Shown here: positions 35,638 to 44,935 of the stretch, piece by piece
Layout of the letters: every line of letters starts with the position of its first letter
Position numbering within the stretch: the stretch's first letter is position 1
Assembly: GCA_030037525.1 (NCBI GenBank)
Contig: JASHRC010000105.1
Span: forward strand, 1-53,642
From: Candidatus Acidiferrales bacterium
Lineage (GTDB): Bacteria; Acidobacteriota; Terriglobia; Acidiferrales; UBA7541
DNA length: 53,642 bases
Direction of reading: 5' to 3'
The notes under the pieces: generated by a model
Told to the model about the DNA's origin: nothing
Database searches by the model: none
Seen by the model: only the letters and a program-made list of their open reading frames with translations
Translations under genes and position numbers: made by a program

Positions 35638-36279
35638 TCAGTGTTTCGCAGCGGAGAAGTTGTCTGCCACTTGCGCCCAGTTGATCGTGTTCCACCAGGC
35701 CTCGATATATTCGGGGCGGCGATTCTGATACTTCAAGTAGTAGGCGTGCTCCCAGACGTCGAGGCCGAAGAACGCCCTGCCGCCGTCCATGATGGGACTG
35801 TCCTGATTGGCGCTGGATTCAATCACGAGTTTGCCGTCCCGGAAAAGGAGCCAAGCCCAGCCCGAGCCGAAGCGCGTGGTGGCCGCTTGGGTGAATTTCG
35901 CTTTGAAATCAGCGAAGGTGCCGAAAGCCTTCTTGATGGCCTCGGCGAGATCGCCAGAAGGCTCGCCCCCTCCGCCCTTCTTCATAATCTTCCAGAACAT
36001 CGAGTGATTCATGTGGCCGCCGCCATTATTGCGGACGGCGGTGCGAATACTTTCGGGAACTTTGTTGATCTGCGCGAGCAGCTCCTCAACAGTCAGCCTT
36101 TGCAGGTCAGCGTGCCCTTCCAGCGCCTTGTTGAGATTGGTGACGTAAGCGCCGTGGTGCTTGTCGTGATGGATTTCCATGGTCTTGGCGTCGATGTAGG
36201 GCTCCAGAGCGTCGAACGGGTACGGGAGATTCGGCAAAGTGTAGCTCATCTGATGAGCGGCTCCTTGTCCTGATGACAT
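35638..36279 (-). CDS. sodA: Superoxide dismutase, Mn type
   Basis: A 213-residue Fe/Mn superoxide dismutase that converts superoxide to oxygen and hydrogen peroxide in the cytoplasm. Metal ligands by position are His37 ('MEIHHDKHH'), His92 ('[10 protein letters not shown]'), Asp174 and His178 ('[12 protein letters not shown]'). The outer-sphere Gln in 'SANQDSPIM' is placed as in manganese enzymes, so Mn is the likely metal. ATG 36279 has GGAGGT 6 bp upstream; a second in-frame Met ten codons later also has AAGGAG. A perfect TATAAT lies about 36 bp upstream. It is divergent from the VIT transporter gene. Confidence 0.95.
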   Translation of the reverse strand: MSSGQGAAHQMSYTLPNLPYPFDALEPYIDAKTMEIHHDKHHGAYVTNLNKALEGHADLQRLTVEELLAQINKVPESIRTAVRNNGGGHMNHSMFWKIMKKGGGGEPSGDLAEAIKKAFGTFADFKAKFTQAATTRFGSGWAWLLFRDGKLVIESSANQDSPIMDGGRAFFGLDVWEHAYYLKYQNRRPEYIEAWWNTINWAQVADNFSAAKH

Positions 36280-36314
36280 TATCTACCTCCGGATTTCAGG
36301 TTCCTGCAGGCATA

Positions 36315-36320
36315 ATTATA
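36315..36320 (-). promoter_or_regulatory. -10 box of sodA
   Basis: TATAAT on the minus strand, 35 bp before the sodA start. The -35 region at 17 bp (TTCGAC) is weak. Confidence 0.45.
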
Positions 36321-36406
36321 CGCGTCTGGTGGGAAAGGTCGAATACGTGGAAGAACGGATTTCGGGCCAGCACCTCGGGTCCGATCTTTAAGCTCTAGGA
36401 GGACTC

Positions 36407-37120
36407 ATGCCTGCGGTTGAACACCTCCATGACGAGAAGCATTTCACAGCGAGAGCGATGGTACGCGATATTGTCATCGGAATGTCGGACGGGCTGACGG
36501 TGCCGTTCGCGCTGGCGGCGGGGCTGACGAGCGCAGCGGCGGCGGTGGCCAAAGGCACAGGAATTATCGTTACGGCGGGATTCGCTGAAATCGCTGCGGG
36601 CTCGATCGCCATGGGACTGGGAGGTTATCTCGCTGCGCAAACCGACCAGGAGCACTACGCGGCGGAGCTCGATCGCGAGTACCGCGAGACCGTGGAGCTG
36701 CCTCTGATTGAAACCGAAGAAGTGGCGAAGGTCTTTCGCGATTACGGGCTGACGGAGGAGCAGATGGCGCCCGTGGTGCGGGCGATCACCGGAAATCAGA
36801 AGCGCTGGGTCGATTTCATGATGCGCTTCGAGCTCGGTCTGGAAGAGCCAGAGCCGGCCCGCGCCGGTCGCAGCGCGGCAACGATTGCGGGGTCGTATAT
36901 CGTAGGTGGGCTGGTTCCGCTGACGCCGTACATCGTGATGCACACGGTCCGCCCGGCGCTGTGGGTTTCCGTGGGCGTGACGTTGTGTGCGTTGTTCGTT
37001 TTTGGCGCGATCAAGGGGCATTACACCGGAGTGAATCCCTGGCGCGGCGGAGCGCAAACCGTGCTGGTCGGAGGGCTGGCGGCGGCTGCGGCCTTCTTCA
37101 TCGCACGGCTGATCAGCTGA
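36407..37120 (+). CDS. VIT1/CCC1-family iron/manganese transporter
   Basis: A 237-residue membrane protein with the VIT-family layout: helix 1 carries 'VIGMSDGLTVPFALAAGLTS', helix 2 'VTAGFAEIAAGSIAMGLGGY', then a cytoplasmic metal-binding helical domain of about 85 residues rich in Glu ('QEHYAAELDREYRETVELPL', 'EEVAKVFRDYGLTEEQM') and three C-terminal helices. Members export or store Fe2+ or Mn2+. GGAGG lies 6 bp before the ATG. The divergent neighbour is the Mn-type superoxide dismutase, so a shared link to metal and oxidative stress is plausible. Confidence 0.9.
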   Translation: MPAVEHLHDEKHFTARAMVRDIVIGMSDGLTVPFALAAGLTSAAAAVAKGTGIIVTAGFAEIAAGSIAMGLGGYLAAQTDQEHYAAELDREYRETVELPLIETEEVAKVFRDYGLTEEQMAPVVRAITGNQKRWVDFMMRFELGLEEPEPARAGRSAATIAGSYIVGGLVPLTPYIVMHTVRPALWVSVGVTLCALFVFGAIKGHYTGVNPWRGGAQTVLVGGLAAAAAFFIARLIS

Positions 37121-37395
37121 AGACGGCTAGTTCTGCGGCTGCGATTTCTCCGATAGTCCTCGAAGGCCACAGGGCCGTAGCCTTCCAGAAAGCTCTCCAT
37201 GTTTTGCCGGCGAGCCGGTGTGAGGTTTTTCGCCAGGGCATCGCGATCACCCTCGGAATTGCAGCACGGACTTCCACCCGAGACCCTCAGCGCCGAGTCG
37301 GAATTGACATTCCCGCGAGCGGTGACTATCGTGAGGGCACTTTCCCCGCCGGCATTCGGAGTGAGTGCATGAGATGCGGGGCGGGGGGGCAGACC

Positions 37396-39198
37396 ATGAC
37401 GACAAAGCGAAGTTGGTTTTTGACCGCTGCGCTGCTGGTGAGCGGCTTGTGCCTGGCCGCGACAGCTTCCGCGCAGGTGACGCTGGAAGTGATGAATCCG
37501 CGGGGCGAAATTCCTCCGCCGAAAACGCTGGGGATCAGCCCGCGTGGGTCGAGTCTCGATGGACGGAAGATCGTCCTGATCGACAACGGCAAGTTCGGGG
37601 CGAGCAATTTCCTTGACGCGCTCGCCGAGATGCTGAAGCAAAAATATCCGACGGTGACTGTCGTGATGTATCCGAAGCCGGCAGCCCAAACGATTACCGA
37701 CTTGCCGAAGTGGTATCCCACCGTCAAGCAGCAGGGCGACCTTTTTGTTTTCGGTGTCGGTGATTGAGGGAGCTGCACGTGGTGGGGTTCCCACGACACG
37801 ATCGAAATTGAAAAGACAGGAATGCCGGGCGTTTATTTCACAACCACCGAATTTCTGGAGGACGCCAAATCCGCAGCCCGCGATCGCGGCATGCCGGGGA
37901 TCCGCATGCTGGCGCTTCCAGCTGACAAGTATTACGTTGCACGCGGGAGCAAAGAAGTTTTGCAGCCGATTGCCGATCAGTTTTTCCCCAAAATGGTCGA
38001 CGACCTCACGCGGTCGCTCACGCCGGAAGAGGCTCATCCCGCCCAGGCGCAGAAGCTGCTGGAAAGCGCGAACATCCAGGTGACCGGCAAAGACCTTCTG
38101 GACGCCTCGGAGCGGGTAAACGACCTCTTCCTAGCCAGCCACTGGGCTGACGGCTTGCCGATCGTCCCGCCAACCCCTGAGTTAGTGAGGAAGATGGAAG
38201 CGGGAACGACGCTTTCGCCACAGACGGTGATCGGACAAGTCGCACCGAAGAACGGCACGGCTACTGTCGAGAAGATCGCGATCAACTCCGTGATGGCGGG
38301 AGCGAAGCCGGAATATTTCCCCGTGATTTTGGCGGCGATGGAAGGCTTCACGGACAAGCACTACGACCTGACGCACGTGGTGGCATCCACGGGATCCTTC
38401 ACGCCGGTGGTGCTGGTGGATGGTCCGGTCGCGCAGGAGCTCGGATTCAACTCCGGCATCGGCATGCTGGGGATTGGATGGCAAGCGAACAGCACGGTAG
38501 GCCGGGCCATCCAGCTTTCTCTGCTGAATCTCGGGCAGACTTGGCCGCAAGTGAACTTTATGGGTCTCACGGGGCGGCTCGAGGGCTACACCTTCTACAC
38601 CTTTGCGGAGGACACGGCCAAGAGCCCGTGGGAGCCCTACCACGTGAGCCAGGGCTTCCAAACCGGAGACAGCACAGTGACCGTGTCGTCGTCGGGGAAT
38701 CCCGTTGTTTTTGGCGGCGGCGCGGTAGCGCCATGGACCGCGCAGGGCGTGATCGATCAGATGGTCGCGCAAATTCGGAACCGGGGAGTGGTGTGGCCGC
38801 ACGCTCAGAAGCACATCCTGGTGCTGCATCCGGATTGCGCGGTCGAGCTTGCAAATCACGGCTACACGCGAGGGAGCCTGCAGGAATACCTCTACGAGCA
38901 AACCCGCGTACCCTATGAGAAGTTGGCGAGCCAAGTCTCATTCGGGCAGGGCACCGAAGAGGATTTCATCCGGGCGTCGATCGCCGACGGCCGAATCCGG
39001 CCCGATCGGGCCCAGATTTTCCTGGACAATCTCAAGCCCGGCGGGCGGATCCCAGTCGTGCAGAGCCCCGCCGATTTTCACATCGTCGTGGCGGGCGGCT
39101 CGCCCGGATATGATCTGCTGTTTACCTACCCGGGAACGAACTGGGCGCACCAAACGGTGAAAATCACGGGCGCCACGCTAACCAAAGCGGGCCGATAG
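37396..39198 (+). CDS. UGSC-family selenoprotein (in-frame TGA read as Sec)
   Basis: Read through one TGA at 37765-37767, this is a 600-residue exported protein. It has a signal peptide ('FLTAALLVSGLCLAATASAQ') and a UGSC domain in which Sec124-Gly-Ser-Cys127 ('GVGD-U-GSCTWWGSHD') forms a thioredoxin-like redox pair. A second domain of about 370 residues starts near 'ERVNDLFLASHWADGLPIVP'. Frame is kept for 477 codons after the TGA with no other stop, and a SECIS-like hairpin starts 10 bases behind it. Without Sec insertion the gene would look like two frames, 37396-37767 and one from 37822. The UGSC family is named for this motif; its reaction is unknown. A nonsense mutation is the alternative, less likely. 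sel genes are not in the window. It heads a cluster with a diheme cytochrome c and a quinoprotein. Confidence 0.85.
37778..37800 (+). promoter_or_regulatory. SECIS-like hairpin after the Sec codon
   Basis: A lower stem CGTG/CACG and an upper stem GTGGG/CCCAC enclose a GTT triloop, with a two-base GA bulge on the 3' side. The loop G is 20 bases from the TGA, within the bacterial SECIS distance, and a GU in the apical loop is the SelB recognition feature. It lies inside the coding sequence, as bacterial SECIS elements do. Confidence 0.65.
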
Positions 39199-39257
39199 CG
39201 CCACCGAAACCTTCGGTGAGCACGGTGCGTCTTTGTAGGTAACGGGGGAGTGCGCAT

Positions 39258-40076
39258 TTGAAAAAATTCGCGGTTGTCGCGATTCTGGTTCTTGCCGCTG
39301 TGGTGTTGCTCAAGGCGCAAGAAGGTGCGGCGCCTCCGGCCCAGGGTGGACCGGGCGCTCGGAACCCTGCGGCGGAGGCGACGCTCGCTGCGGCCACCGA
39401 ACGCGGGCGCGCACTGTTCAAGGACAACTGCGCTGCCTGCCATGGGGAAGACGCTACCGGCGGCAGAGGCACTGATCTGATCCGTTCGACGCTTATTCGT
39501 CACGACAAGAACGGCGAACTCATCGGTCCGGTGGTCACGGGTGGCCGCCTGGAAAAGGCCATGCCCGCTTTTCCATCGCTGATGGAATCGCAGGTTTCCG
39601 ACATCGTCGCCTTTTTGCACGCGCAGATCACGCTGTTTGATCTGCATACGCGCTTCGGTCCTTATCCGAACGACATTCCGGCTGCGCGCCTCGCTACCGG
39701 TAGCGTCGAAGCGGGCAAGGCCTATTTTTATGGCGCGGGCGGATGCTCGAATTGCCATTCGCCCACAGGCGACCTCGCGGGCATCGCCAGCAAATATAAT
39801 CCGCCCGACCTGGAAGTGCGCTTCCTCTATCCCTCCGGCACGCCGTCCACGGCGGTCGTCACGCCCCCCGACGGCGAGAAATATGAGGGCACGCTCTTGC
39901 TGAATGACGGCTTCAACGTCGCGATTCAAGCCAAAGACGGCTGGTATCACTCCTGGCCGGCCAGCTCCGTCAAAATAGAAGTGCATGACCCGCTAGCCGC
40001 CCACGCCGCGCTCCTTGATAAGTACACCGACGCGGACATGCACAACATCTTCACCTACCTGGAGACCTTGAAGTGA
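39258..40076 (+). CDS. Diheme cytochrome c
   Basis: A 272-residue exported cytochrome. The signal peptide 'KKFAVVAILVLAAVVLLKAQ' is followed by two c-heme domains: Cys58-x2-Cys61-His62 ('NCAACHGED') and Cys163-x2-Cys166-His167 ('GCSNCHSPTG'). A Met in 'EKAMPAFPSLMESQVSDIVA' is the likely sixth ligand of the first heme. It starts at TTG 39258 with GGGGGAG upstream. Its stop overlaps the start of the PQQ dehydrogenase by 4 bp, so it very probably accepts electrons from that enzyme in the periplasm. The second domain carries an extra beta insertion of about 80 residues. Confidence 0.88.
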   Translation: MKKFAVVAILVLAAVVLLKAQEGAAPPAQGGPGARNPAAEATLAAATERGRALFKDNCAACHGEDATGGRGTDLIRSTLIRHDKNGELIGPVVTGGRLEKAMPAFPSLMESQVSDIVAFLHAQITLFDLHTRFGPYPNDIPAARLATGSVEAGKAYFYGAGGCSNCHSPTGDLAGIASKYNPPDLEVRFLYPSGTPSTAVVTPPDGEKYEGTLLLNDGFNVAIQAKDGWYHSWPASSVKIEVHDPLAAHAALLDKYTDADMHNIFTYLETLK

Positions 40077-41707
40077 AAGTGACCAGGTTTTTGGTTCTGA
40101 TTTTGCTCGGGTGTTCTTTCGCGGCGTGCCTGGCCGCTCAGGAACTGGACCCCTCCGAGCTTCTGAAGCCGTTATCGACCGACTGGCCGACCTACAACGG
40201 CGATTATTCCGGACGCCGCTTCAGCCTCCTCAAGCAGATCAACCTTGACAATGTCGGATCCATCACGCTGGCTTGGGCATTTCAGACCCACGGCCACAGC
40301 CTGCAATCGATGCCCATCGAAGTCGGCGGAATCATGTACATTTCCGCCGGAAATGAGATCTGGGCGGTGGACGCGCGCAATGGCCGGCAGGTCTGGCATT
40401 TCACGCGCCCCGGAGCTCCTGTCGGTGGAAGCAATAAGGGGGTCGCAATGTGGCGGGACCGCCTCTACATGACGACTCCCGATGACCAGCTGCTTTGCGT
40501 GGATGCGCGCAACGGCAAAATGCTTTGGCAGATTCAGATCGATGATCCGACGTTCAAAGCGTTCGGGGCCGTTGCGCCGCTGGTCGTCCGCGATCACATT
40601 ATCGTTGGCACCTCCGGCGACACGGCGGACCTGCCCGGTTTCCTTGAATCGGTCGATCCTATGACCGGCAAAATTCAGTGGCGCTGGGATGTCATGCCGG
40701 AAAAGAGCGACACGGTCGCGTGGAACAGCTGGCCGCACGATACCAACGTGAGCACCCGTGGCGGGGGGATGACCTGGATCACCGGCACCTACGATCCCGA
40801 GCTGAATCTCCTCTATTGGGGCACCGGCAATCCGCATCCGGTCGAGAATGGCGAAGCGCGAATCGGCGCGAATCTTTATACCTGCTCGATCGTAGCGCTC
40901 AATCCCGACACCGGGAAACTCGTCTGGTATTTTCAGTCGTCACCCCACGACACGCACGATTGGGACACGGTCATGACGCCCGTGCTCTTCGACGGCGCCT
41001 TCCAGGGCAAACCGCGCAAGATGCTTGCGCAGGCGAATAAGAACGGACTGTTCTTTGTTTTGGACCGCACCGACGGCAAAGCTCTCATCTCTGAAGCCTT
41101 CGTCCCGGCGAATTGGGTGGAGGGCTACGACGCGCGCGGCCAGCCGATTCCGCGCCAGGACAAAGATCCGCAACCGGACGGTGTGCTGGTCAGCGGCGGC
41201 GTGGGAACGAACTGGCAGGCCCCCAGCTACGATCCTGAAACCGGGCTCTTCTACGTCAACTCACGCGAGACGATGGGCGTCTTTTATCTCACCATGCCCG
41301 GAAAGTCCGCCGAGGGTTGGGCGGGCCGCGATTTCTTCCTGAGGTCTAAGTCGATGCTGAAGGCCATCGACGTAAAGACTGGCAAGACTCGTTGGACCGC
41401 CGACACCGAGGGTCGCGGAGGCCAGTCTGGCATCCTTTCAACTGCCGGCCATCTTGTGTTTACCGCAGACATGTCGCAAAACCTGGTCGCGCTCGACGCC
41501 TCGACCGGCAAGACTCTTTGGCACATGTATCCGGGAGGCTCGTTCGGCACCGGCCCGATGACTTACCAGCTCGACGGCCGCCAATATGTCGTCTTCCTCG
41601 ACGATAGTGTGGCCTACGCGTTCGCTTTGCCCTGGCGGCCGGCGGCCACCCAGTCAGCGCACCAGAGCTTGTCCCCCGGCACACTCCACGCCAAGTCCAA
41701 TCCATAG
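40073..41707 (+). CDS. PQQ-dependent alcohol dehydrogenase-type quinoprotein
   Basis: A 544-residue exported eight-bladed propeller. After a signal peptide ('FLVLILLGCSFAACLAAQ', possible lipoprotein Cys) comes 'DWPTYNGDYSGRRFSLLKQI', the standard start of this family, and repeated blade motifs such as 'DARNGRQVWHF' and 'DVKTGKTRWTA'. The acidic catalytic residue expected near the PQQ carbonyl lies in 'HDTHDWDTVMTPVL'. Size and lack of a C-terminal heme domain match quinoproteins that pair with a separate cytochrome c, here the upstream gene, which overlaps by 4 bp (GTGA). PQQ and a metal ion are the expected cofactors; alcohol is the likely substrate class. Confidence 0.88.
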   Translation: MKVTRFLVLILLGCSFAACLAAQELDPSELLKPLSTDWPTYNGDYSGRRFSLLKQINLDNVGSITLAWAFQTHGHSLQSMPIEVGGIMYISAGNEIWAVDARNGRQVWHFTRPGAPVGGSNKGVAMWRDRLYMTTPDDQLLCVDARNGKMLWQIQIDDPTFKAFGAVAPLVVRDHIIVGTSGDTADLPGFLESVDPMTGKIQWRWDVMPEKSDTVAWNSWPHDTNVSTRGGGMTWITGTYDPELNLLYWGTGNPHPVENGEARIGANLYTCSIVALNPDTGKLVWYFQSSPHDTHDWDTVMTPVLFDGAFQGKPRKMLAQANKNGLFFVLDRTDGKALISEAFVPANWVEGYDARGQPIPRQDKDPQPDGVLVSGGVGTNWQAPSYDPETGLFYVNSRETMGVFYLTMPGKSAEGWAGRDFFLRSKSMLKAIDVKTGKTRWTADTEGRGGQSGILSTAGHLVFTADMSQNLVALDASTGKTLWHMYPGGSFGTGPMTYQLDGRQYVVFLDDSVAYAFALPWRPAATQSAHQSLSPGTLHAKSNP

Positions 41708-41849
41708 GACGGCACGCCGGTTCGATACCAGACCAAGCTGGAGGCCGCTATAATTCGCGCTGGTGCCTGCTGAAAAACGGCAGGCACGGTTTGAAGGGGG
41801 TATCATGGCCGAGGGCCGTCCTCAGGGCGGCACAGGGCCATGAGCTACA

Positions 41850-43124
41850 ATGAGCAGCCCCAGCCTGAGCCGCATCGCGAGCCATCACCATCAGGCGCAC
41901 CGGTGCAGTTTCGATCCGGACCGGCAGGACCTCTACCTTCGCCTCGGCACCGTGAGCGTTTTGGTGCGCGATCAGGAGCGCAGCCTCAAATTCTACTTGG
42001 ACCAGCTGGGATTTGAACTCACGCTCAACACAGAGTCCGAGTCCGGCGAGCGTGTGGTTGCCGTCGCGCCGCCCGACGGCACCGCCATGCTGGCTCTGGT
42101 TGCTCCCCGGCCCGGCTCGGATGAATACCAACTCATTGGCCGGCCCACGCAAATCGCGTTCCTCACCGAGGATGTCTTCGGCAAGTACCAGGAATGGAGC
42201 AAGCGCGGCGTCACCTTCCTTCGGCCGCCGCAGGCCGAATCTTCGGGAAACGTCTGCGCTACCTTTCAAGATGTGGACGGCAACTCCTTCACCCTAACCT
42301 CGGACGAATCGGTGATCCGCGAGCTCGAAGCGCATCGCCGCGAGCATCTGGAAAGATTCGAGGCGGAGCGCCGCAGCGCTCAGGAGCTGGAGCATGCCCG
42401 AGAAGTGCAAGCGCGGCTGTTTCCCCAGGTACATCCTAAAGTTGCCACGCTTCAATACGACGGCCTCTGCATGCAAGCGCGCACGGTCGGCGGCGATTAC
42501 TACGATTTTCTCGATCTCGGCCGCGAGCGCTTTGGTCTGGTGATCAGCGATGTTTCGGGCAAGGGCACCGCCGCGGCTTTGCTGATGGCGAACTTGCAGG
42601 CGCATCTGCGCAATTTGTCGACGACCTATTCGAGCCGGCCATTCACCCCGTTCGCTCTGGCGCAGCCGCAGCGCCTCTTGCACGCCGTCAACCGGCTTTT
42701 CTGCGAGAACACGGCCGATAACTCCTTCGCGACGCTGTTTTTTTCCGAGTACGATGACACTGCACGCCGCTTACGCTACGTCAATTGCGGGCATTTGCCT
42801 GCTCTGCTCCTGCGCACCGACGATGCCCTCGAGCGCCTGGACGCCACCAGCACCGTCGTCGGCCTTTTCAGGGATTGGGAATGTTCGGTCGTCGAACGCC
42901 AGCTCGTTGCCGGTGATACCGTCGTGTTCTACACCGACGGAGTGACCGAGTCGTTCAACGCTGCCGGGGAGCAGTTCGGAGAGGAGCGCCTGGTTACCGC
43001 CCTGCGCAGGAACCGCGCACTCGGTTCCGCCTCCCTGCTTCGCTCCTTGGTTCACGAAGTTCGCCAGTTCAGCGGCGATCGGCAGCACGACGACATCACC
43101 TTCATAGTGGCGAAGTGCCGATAG
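41850..43124 (+). CDS. VOC domain - PP2C (SpoIIE/RsbU) phosphatase fusion
   Basis: A 424-residue cytoplasmic protein with two domains. Residues about 30-150 are a glyoxalase/VOC domain ('LRLGTVSVLVRDQERSLKFY', 'QDVDGNSFTLTSDESVI'). A coiled helix rich in Glu and Arg follows ('ELEAHRREHLERFEAERRSA'), then a SpoIIE-type serine phosphatase: 'ARTVGGDYYDFLDL', 'LVISDVSGKGTAAALLMA', 'YVNCGHLPALLLR', 'TVVFYTDGVTESF' and 'DRQHDDITFIV'. Phosphatases of this class dephosphorylate anti-sigma antagonists; the VOC domain in the usual sensor position is unusual. No RsbV/W-type partner is in the window. It lies between two quinoprotein operons and may regulate them, which is inference. Confidence 0.85.
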   Translation: MSSPSLSRIASHHHQAHRCSFDPDRQDLYLRLGTVSVLVRDQERSLKFYLDQLGFELTLNTESESGERVVAVAPPDGTAMLALVAPRPGSDEYQLIGRPTQIAFLTEDVFGKYQEWSKRGVTFLRPPQAESSGNVCATFQDVDGNSFTLTSDESVIRELEAHRREHLERFEAERRSAQELEHAREVQARLFPQVHPKVATLQYDGLCMQARTVGGDYYDFLDLGRERFGLVISDVSGKGTAAALLMANLQAHLRNLSTTYSSRPFTPFALAQPQRLLHAVNRLFCENTADNSFATLFFSEYDDTARRLRYVNCGHLPALLLRTDDALERLDATSTVVGLFRDWECSVVERQLVAGDTVVFYTDGVTESFNAAGEQFGEERLVTALRRNRALGSASLLRSLVHEVRQFSGDRQHDDITFIVAKCR

Positions 43125-43212
43125 CGCGGTGGCCTGAAAGCCTCAATGAAACCCGCTTGGCAGGAAAACGTCTAAATAATCGGGAAATCTGAAGCGCCCT
43201 AAGTGTGGTCGA

Positions 43213-43240
43213 TTGACAGGCTTGGGCGACGTAGTAATGT
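43213..43240 (+). promoter_or_regulatory. Possible promoter of the rhodanese operon
   Basis: TTGACA at 43213 is followed after 16 bp by TAATGT at 43235, about 58 bp before the rhodanese gene start. The -10 match is weak. Confidence 0.3.
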
Positions 43241-43298
43241 AAGCCCGTGAGGTCGAGATGCCCGTCCCGGCCAGTCGGATTCGAGGAGGTTCCCGTTC

Positions 43299-44399
43299 AT
43301 GAAAGAGATGGCAAGGTGGCTGGCTCTGGGAGCCCTGGTGCTGCTGGTATCTGTAGCTTCGCCGCGGCCGGCTCGAGCGCAAGACGATTCTGGATTTGAG
43401 GATCCCACCGCGCAGGCTCCGCCACCGCAATTCATCACACCGGCTGAAGTCAAGAAGATGATCGACGACCACGACAAGGGCTTCGCTCTGGTGGATACCC
43501 AGCCCGAGGAGGCCTATGCCGAAGGGCACATTCCCGGGGCCATCAATTACCCCTGGGTTCCCCAAGTGAAGCCGCCGGTTCCGCTTCCCCGCAACAAGAT
43601 GCTGATCTTTTACTGTCCCTGTCAGCACGACGAAGATTCGATCGACATGTACAAGAAGCTTGTCGAGTTCGGTTATCTGAACACCAAGATTCTCGAGGGC
43701 GGCTGGTACAAGTGGGTTGCGCTCAAGTACCCGGTTGAGGGCACCGACGCCGCGAACGCCATCAAGGAAGCTGAAGCGGCGGCAGCGAATGGCAGCACAG
43801 GCGGCGCCCGTTCTTCGGCAGCCGCCAACCCGAGCGCGAACGCCCCTGCGCAACCCGCTGCGGCGTCCGCCAATGCTTCGGCTCAGCCCGCCACAGCCTC
43901 CGGCCCGATTACGTCCGGCCGTCCGGTGGGAGCCGTTACGCCATCCCTGCGCGTTATCGATGTCACCGGGAAATACAAAGGCCAGGACACCTGTTACGTT
44001 TGCGAGTACGGCCCTGCGCCGACTGTCATCGGTTTCTTCAGTAAACCGAGCGATCAGGCGGCCGATTTGATCGTTAAGCTCGACCAGCTCGTGAAGTCAC
44101 AGAAGAATCTGAAGGGCTTCGTCGTAATGACCGAGGGCGCTGCCTCGAAGGAATGGCTCGAGAAGCTAGCGGCCGATAAGGGCATCGAGGTTCCGCTCGT
44201 CTATTTCGCCAGGGGTGTTCAGGATTCCGGCATGCGCGTCTACAAGCTGAATCCCGCGGCGGACAACACAATTCTGGTGAACGACAATCGTCAGGTCGTC
44301 GCCAATTTTGTCAACATCACCGACTCCACGTTCGACCAGGTGCGGGAGGCTTCCCTCAAAATGCTGGCATCGGCGGCGCCCGCCGGAAGCGGCCAGTGA
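43299..44399 (+). CDS. Exported rhodanese - thioredoxin-like fusion
   Basis: A 366-residue exported protein. Signal peptide 'LALGALVLLVSVASPRPARA'; rhodanese domain at about 42-150 ('ITPAEVKKMIDDHDKGFALV', 'YAEGHIPGAINYPW') with 'FYCPCQHDED' as the active loop (Cys106, Cys108); a low-complexity Ala/Ser/Pro linker of about 65 residues; then a thioredoxin-like domain with 'TCYVCEYG' (Cys232, Cys235) and 'ADNTILVNDNRQVVANFVNI'. The Cys-x-x-Cys pair and fold suggest periplasmic thiol or persulfide chemistry. Its stop overlaps the next start by 4 bp. The rhodanese loop has one residue between two cysteines instead of the usual single Cys. Confidence 0.82.
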   Translation: MKEMARWLALGALVLLVSVASPRPARAQDDSGFEDPTAQAPPPQFITPAEVKKMIDDHDKGFALVDTQPEEAYAEGHIPGAINYPWVPQVKPPVPLPRNKMLIFYCPCQHDEDSIDMYKKLVEFGYLNTKILEGGWYKWVALKYPVEGTDAANAIKEAEAAAANGSTGGARSSAAANPSANAPAQPAAASANASAQPATASGPITSGRPVGAVTPSLRVIDVTGKYKGQDTCYVCEYGPAPTVIGFFSKPSDQAADLIVKLDQLVKSQKNLKGFVVMTEGAASKEWLEKLAADKGIEVPLVYFARGVQDSGMRVYKLNPAADNTILVNDNRQVVANFVNITDSTFDQVREASLKMLASAAPAGSGQ

Positions 44400-44935
44400 C
44401 CATGGCTTCGTCGCTGAGACCGACTTGGCTCGCACTGGGCGCGTTGTGTGTTTTGGCTCTCGCCGTGCGCGGCATCGGCGCACAGTCCACGGCACAGAAC
44501 GATTTGAAAGCTGTCGACCCGAAGGATATCAAGAACCTCATCGGGGCGAATAAGGGCAAGGTCGTCTTCCTGAACTTCATGGCCACCTATTGCGTCCCGT
44601 GCCACACTGAGTTTCCCGACATCATCAAGCTGCAGACAAAATACAAGGATTCGCTCCAGGTCATCGAGGTTTCGATGAATGACCGCAGCGATGCGGCTGA
44701 GACCACAGAATTGACCAAATATATCGCTGACTTGAAGCCGCCGTTCACGGTCTACATTGCCACCTCCACCGACGATCAGTATTACAAGGACGTCGACGCA
44801 CGCTGGGCCCAAAGCGAGGCTCTCCCGATGACCATGATTTTCGATCGCGAAGGGAAAGAGATCCACTTCTACCAGAAAGCGCTGACGCTCGCCGATATGG
44901 AGCGCGACGTCACTCCTCTGCTTGCGGCCAAATAG
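44396..44935 (+). CDS. TlpA/ResA-like periplasmic thioredoxin
   Basis: A 179-residue exported thioredoxin-fold protein with signal peptide 'TWLALGALCVLALAVRGIGA' and active site Cys66-Val-Pro-Cys69 ('NFMATYCVPCHTEFPDI'). The cis-Pro loop is at 'EALPMTMIFDREGKE'. Such proteins reduce disulfides on apocytochromes or other exported partners. It starts at GTG 44396 (an ATG lies two codons later) overlapping the rhodanese gene, and its stop lies inside the start region of the next quinoprotein, so three genes form one coupled operon. Confidence 0.88.
   Translation: MTMASSLRPTWLALGALCVLALAVRGIGAQSTAQNDLKAVDPKDIKNLIGANKGKVVFLNFMATYCVPCHTEFPDIIKLQTKYKDSLQVIEVSMNDRSDAAETTELTKYIADLKPPFTVYIATSTDDQYYKDVDARWAQSEALPMTMIFDREGKEIHFYQKALTLADMERDVTPLLAAK

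Noticed and set aside
37765-37767. TGA as a true stop or nonsense mutation
   Set aside because: The U-G-S-C context, the hairpin behind it and the long clean frame downstream fit selenocysteine better; still untested.
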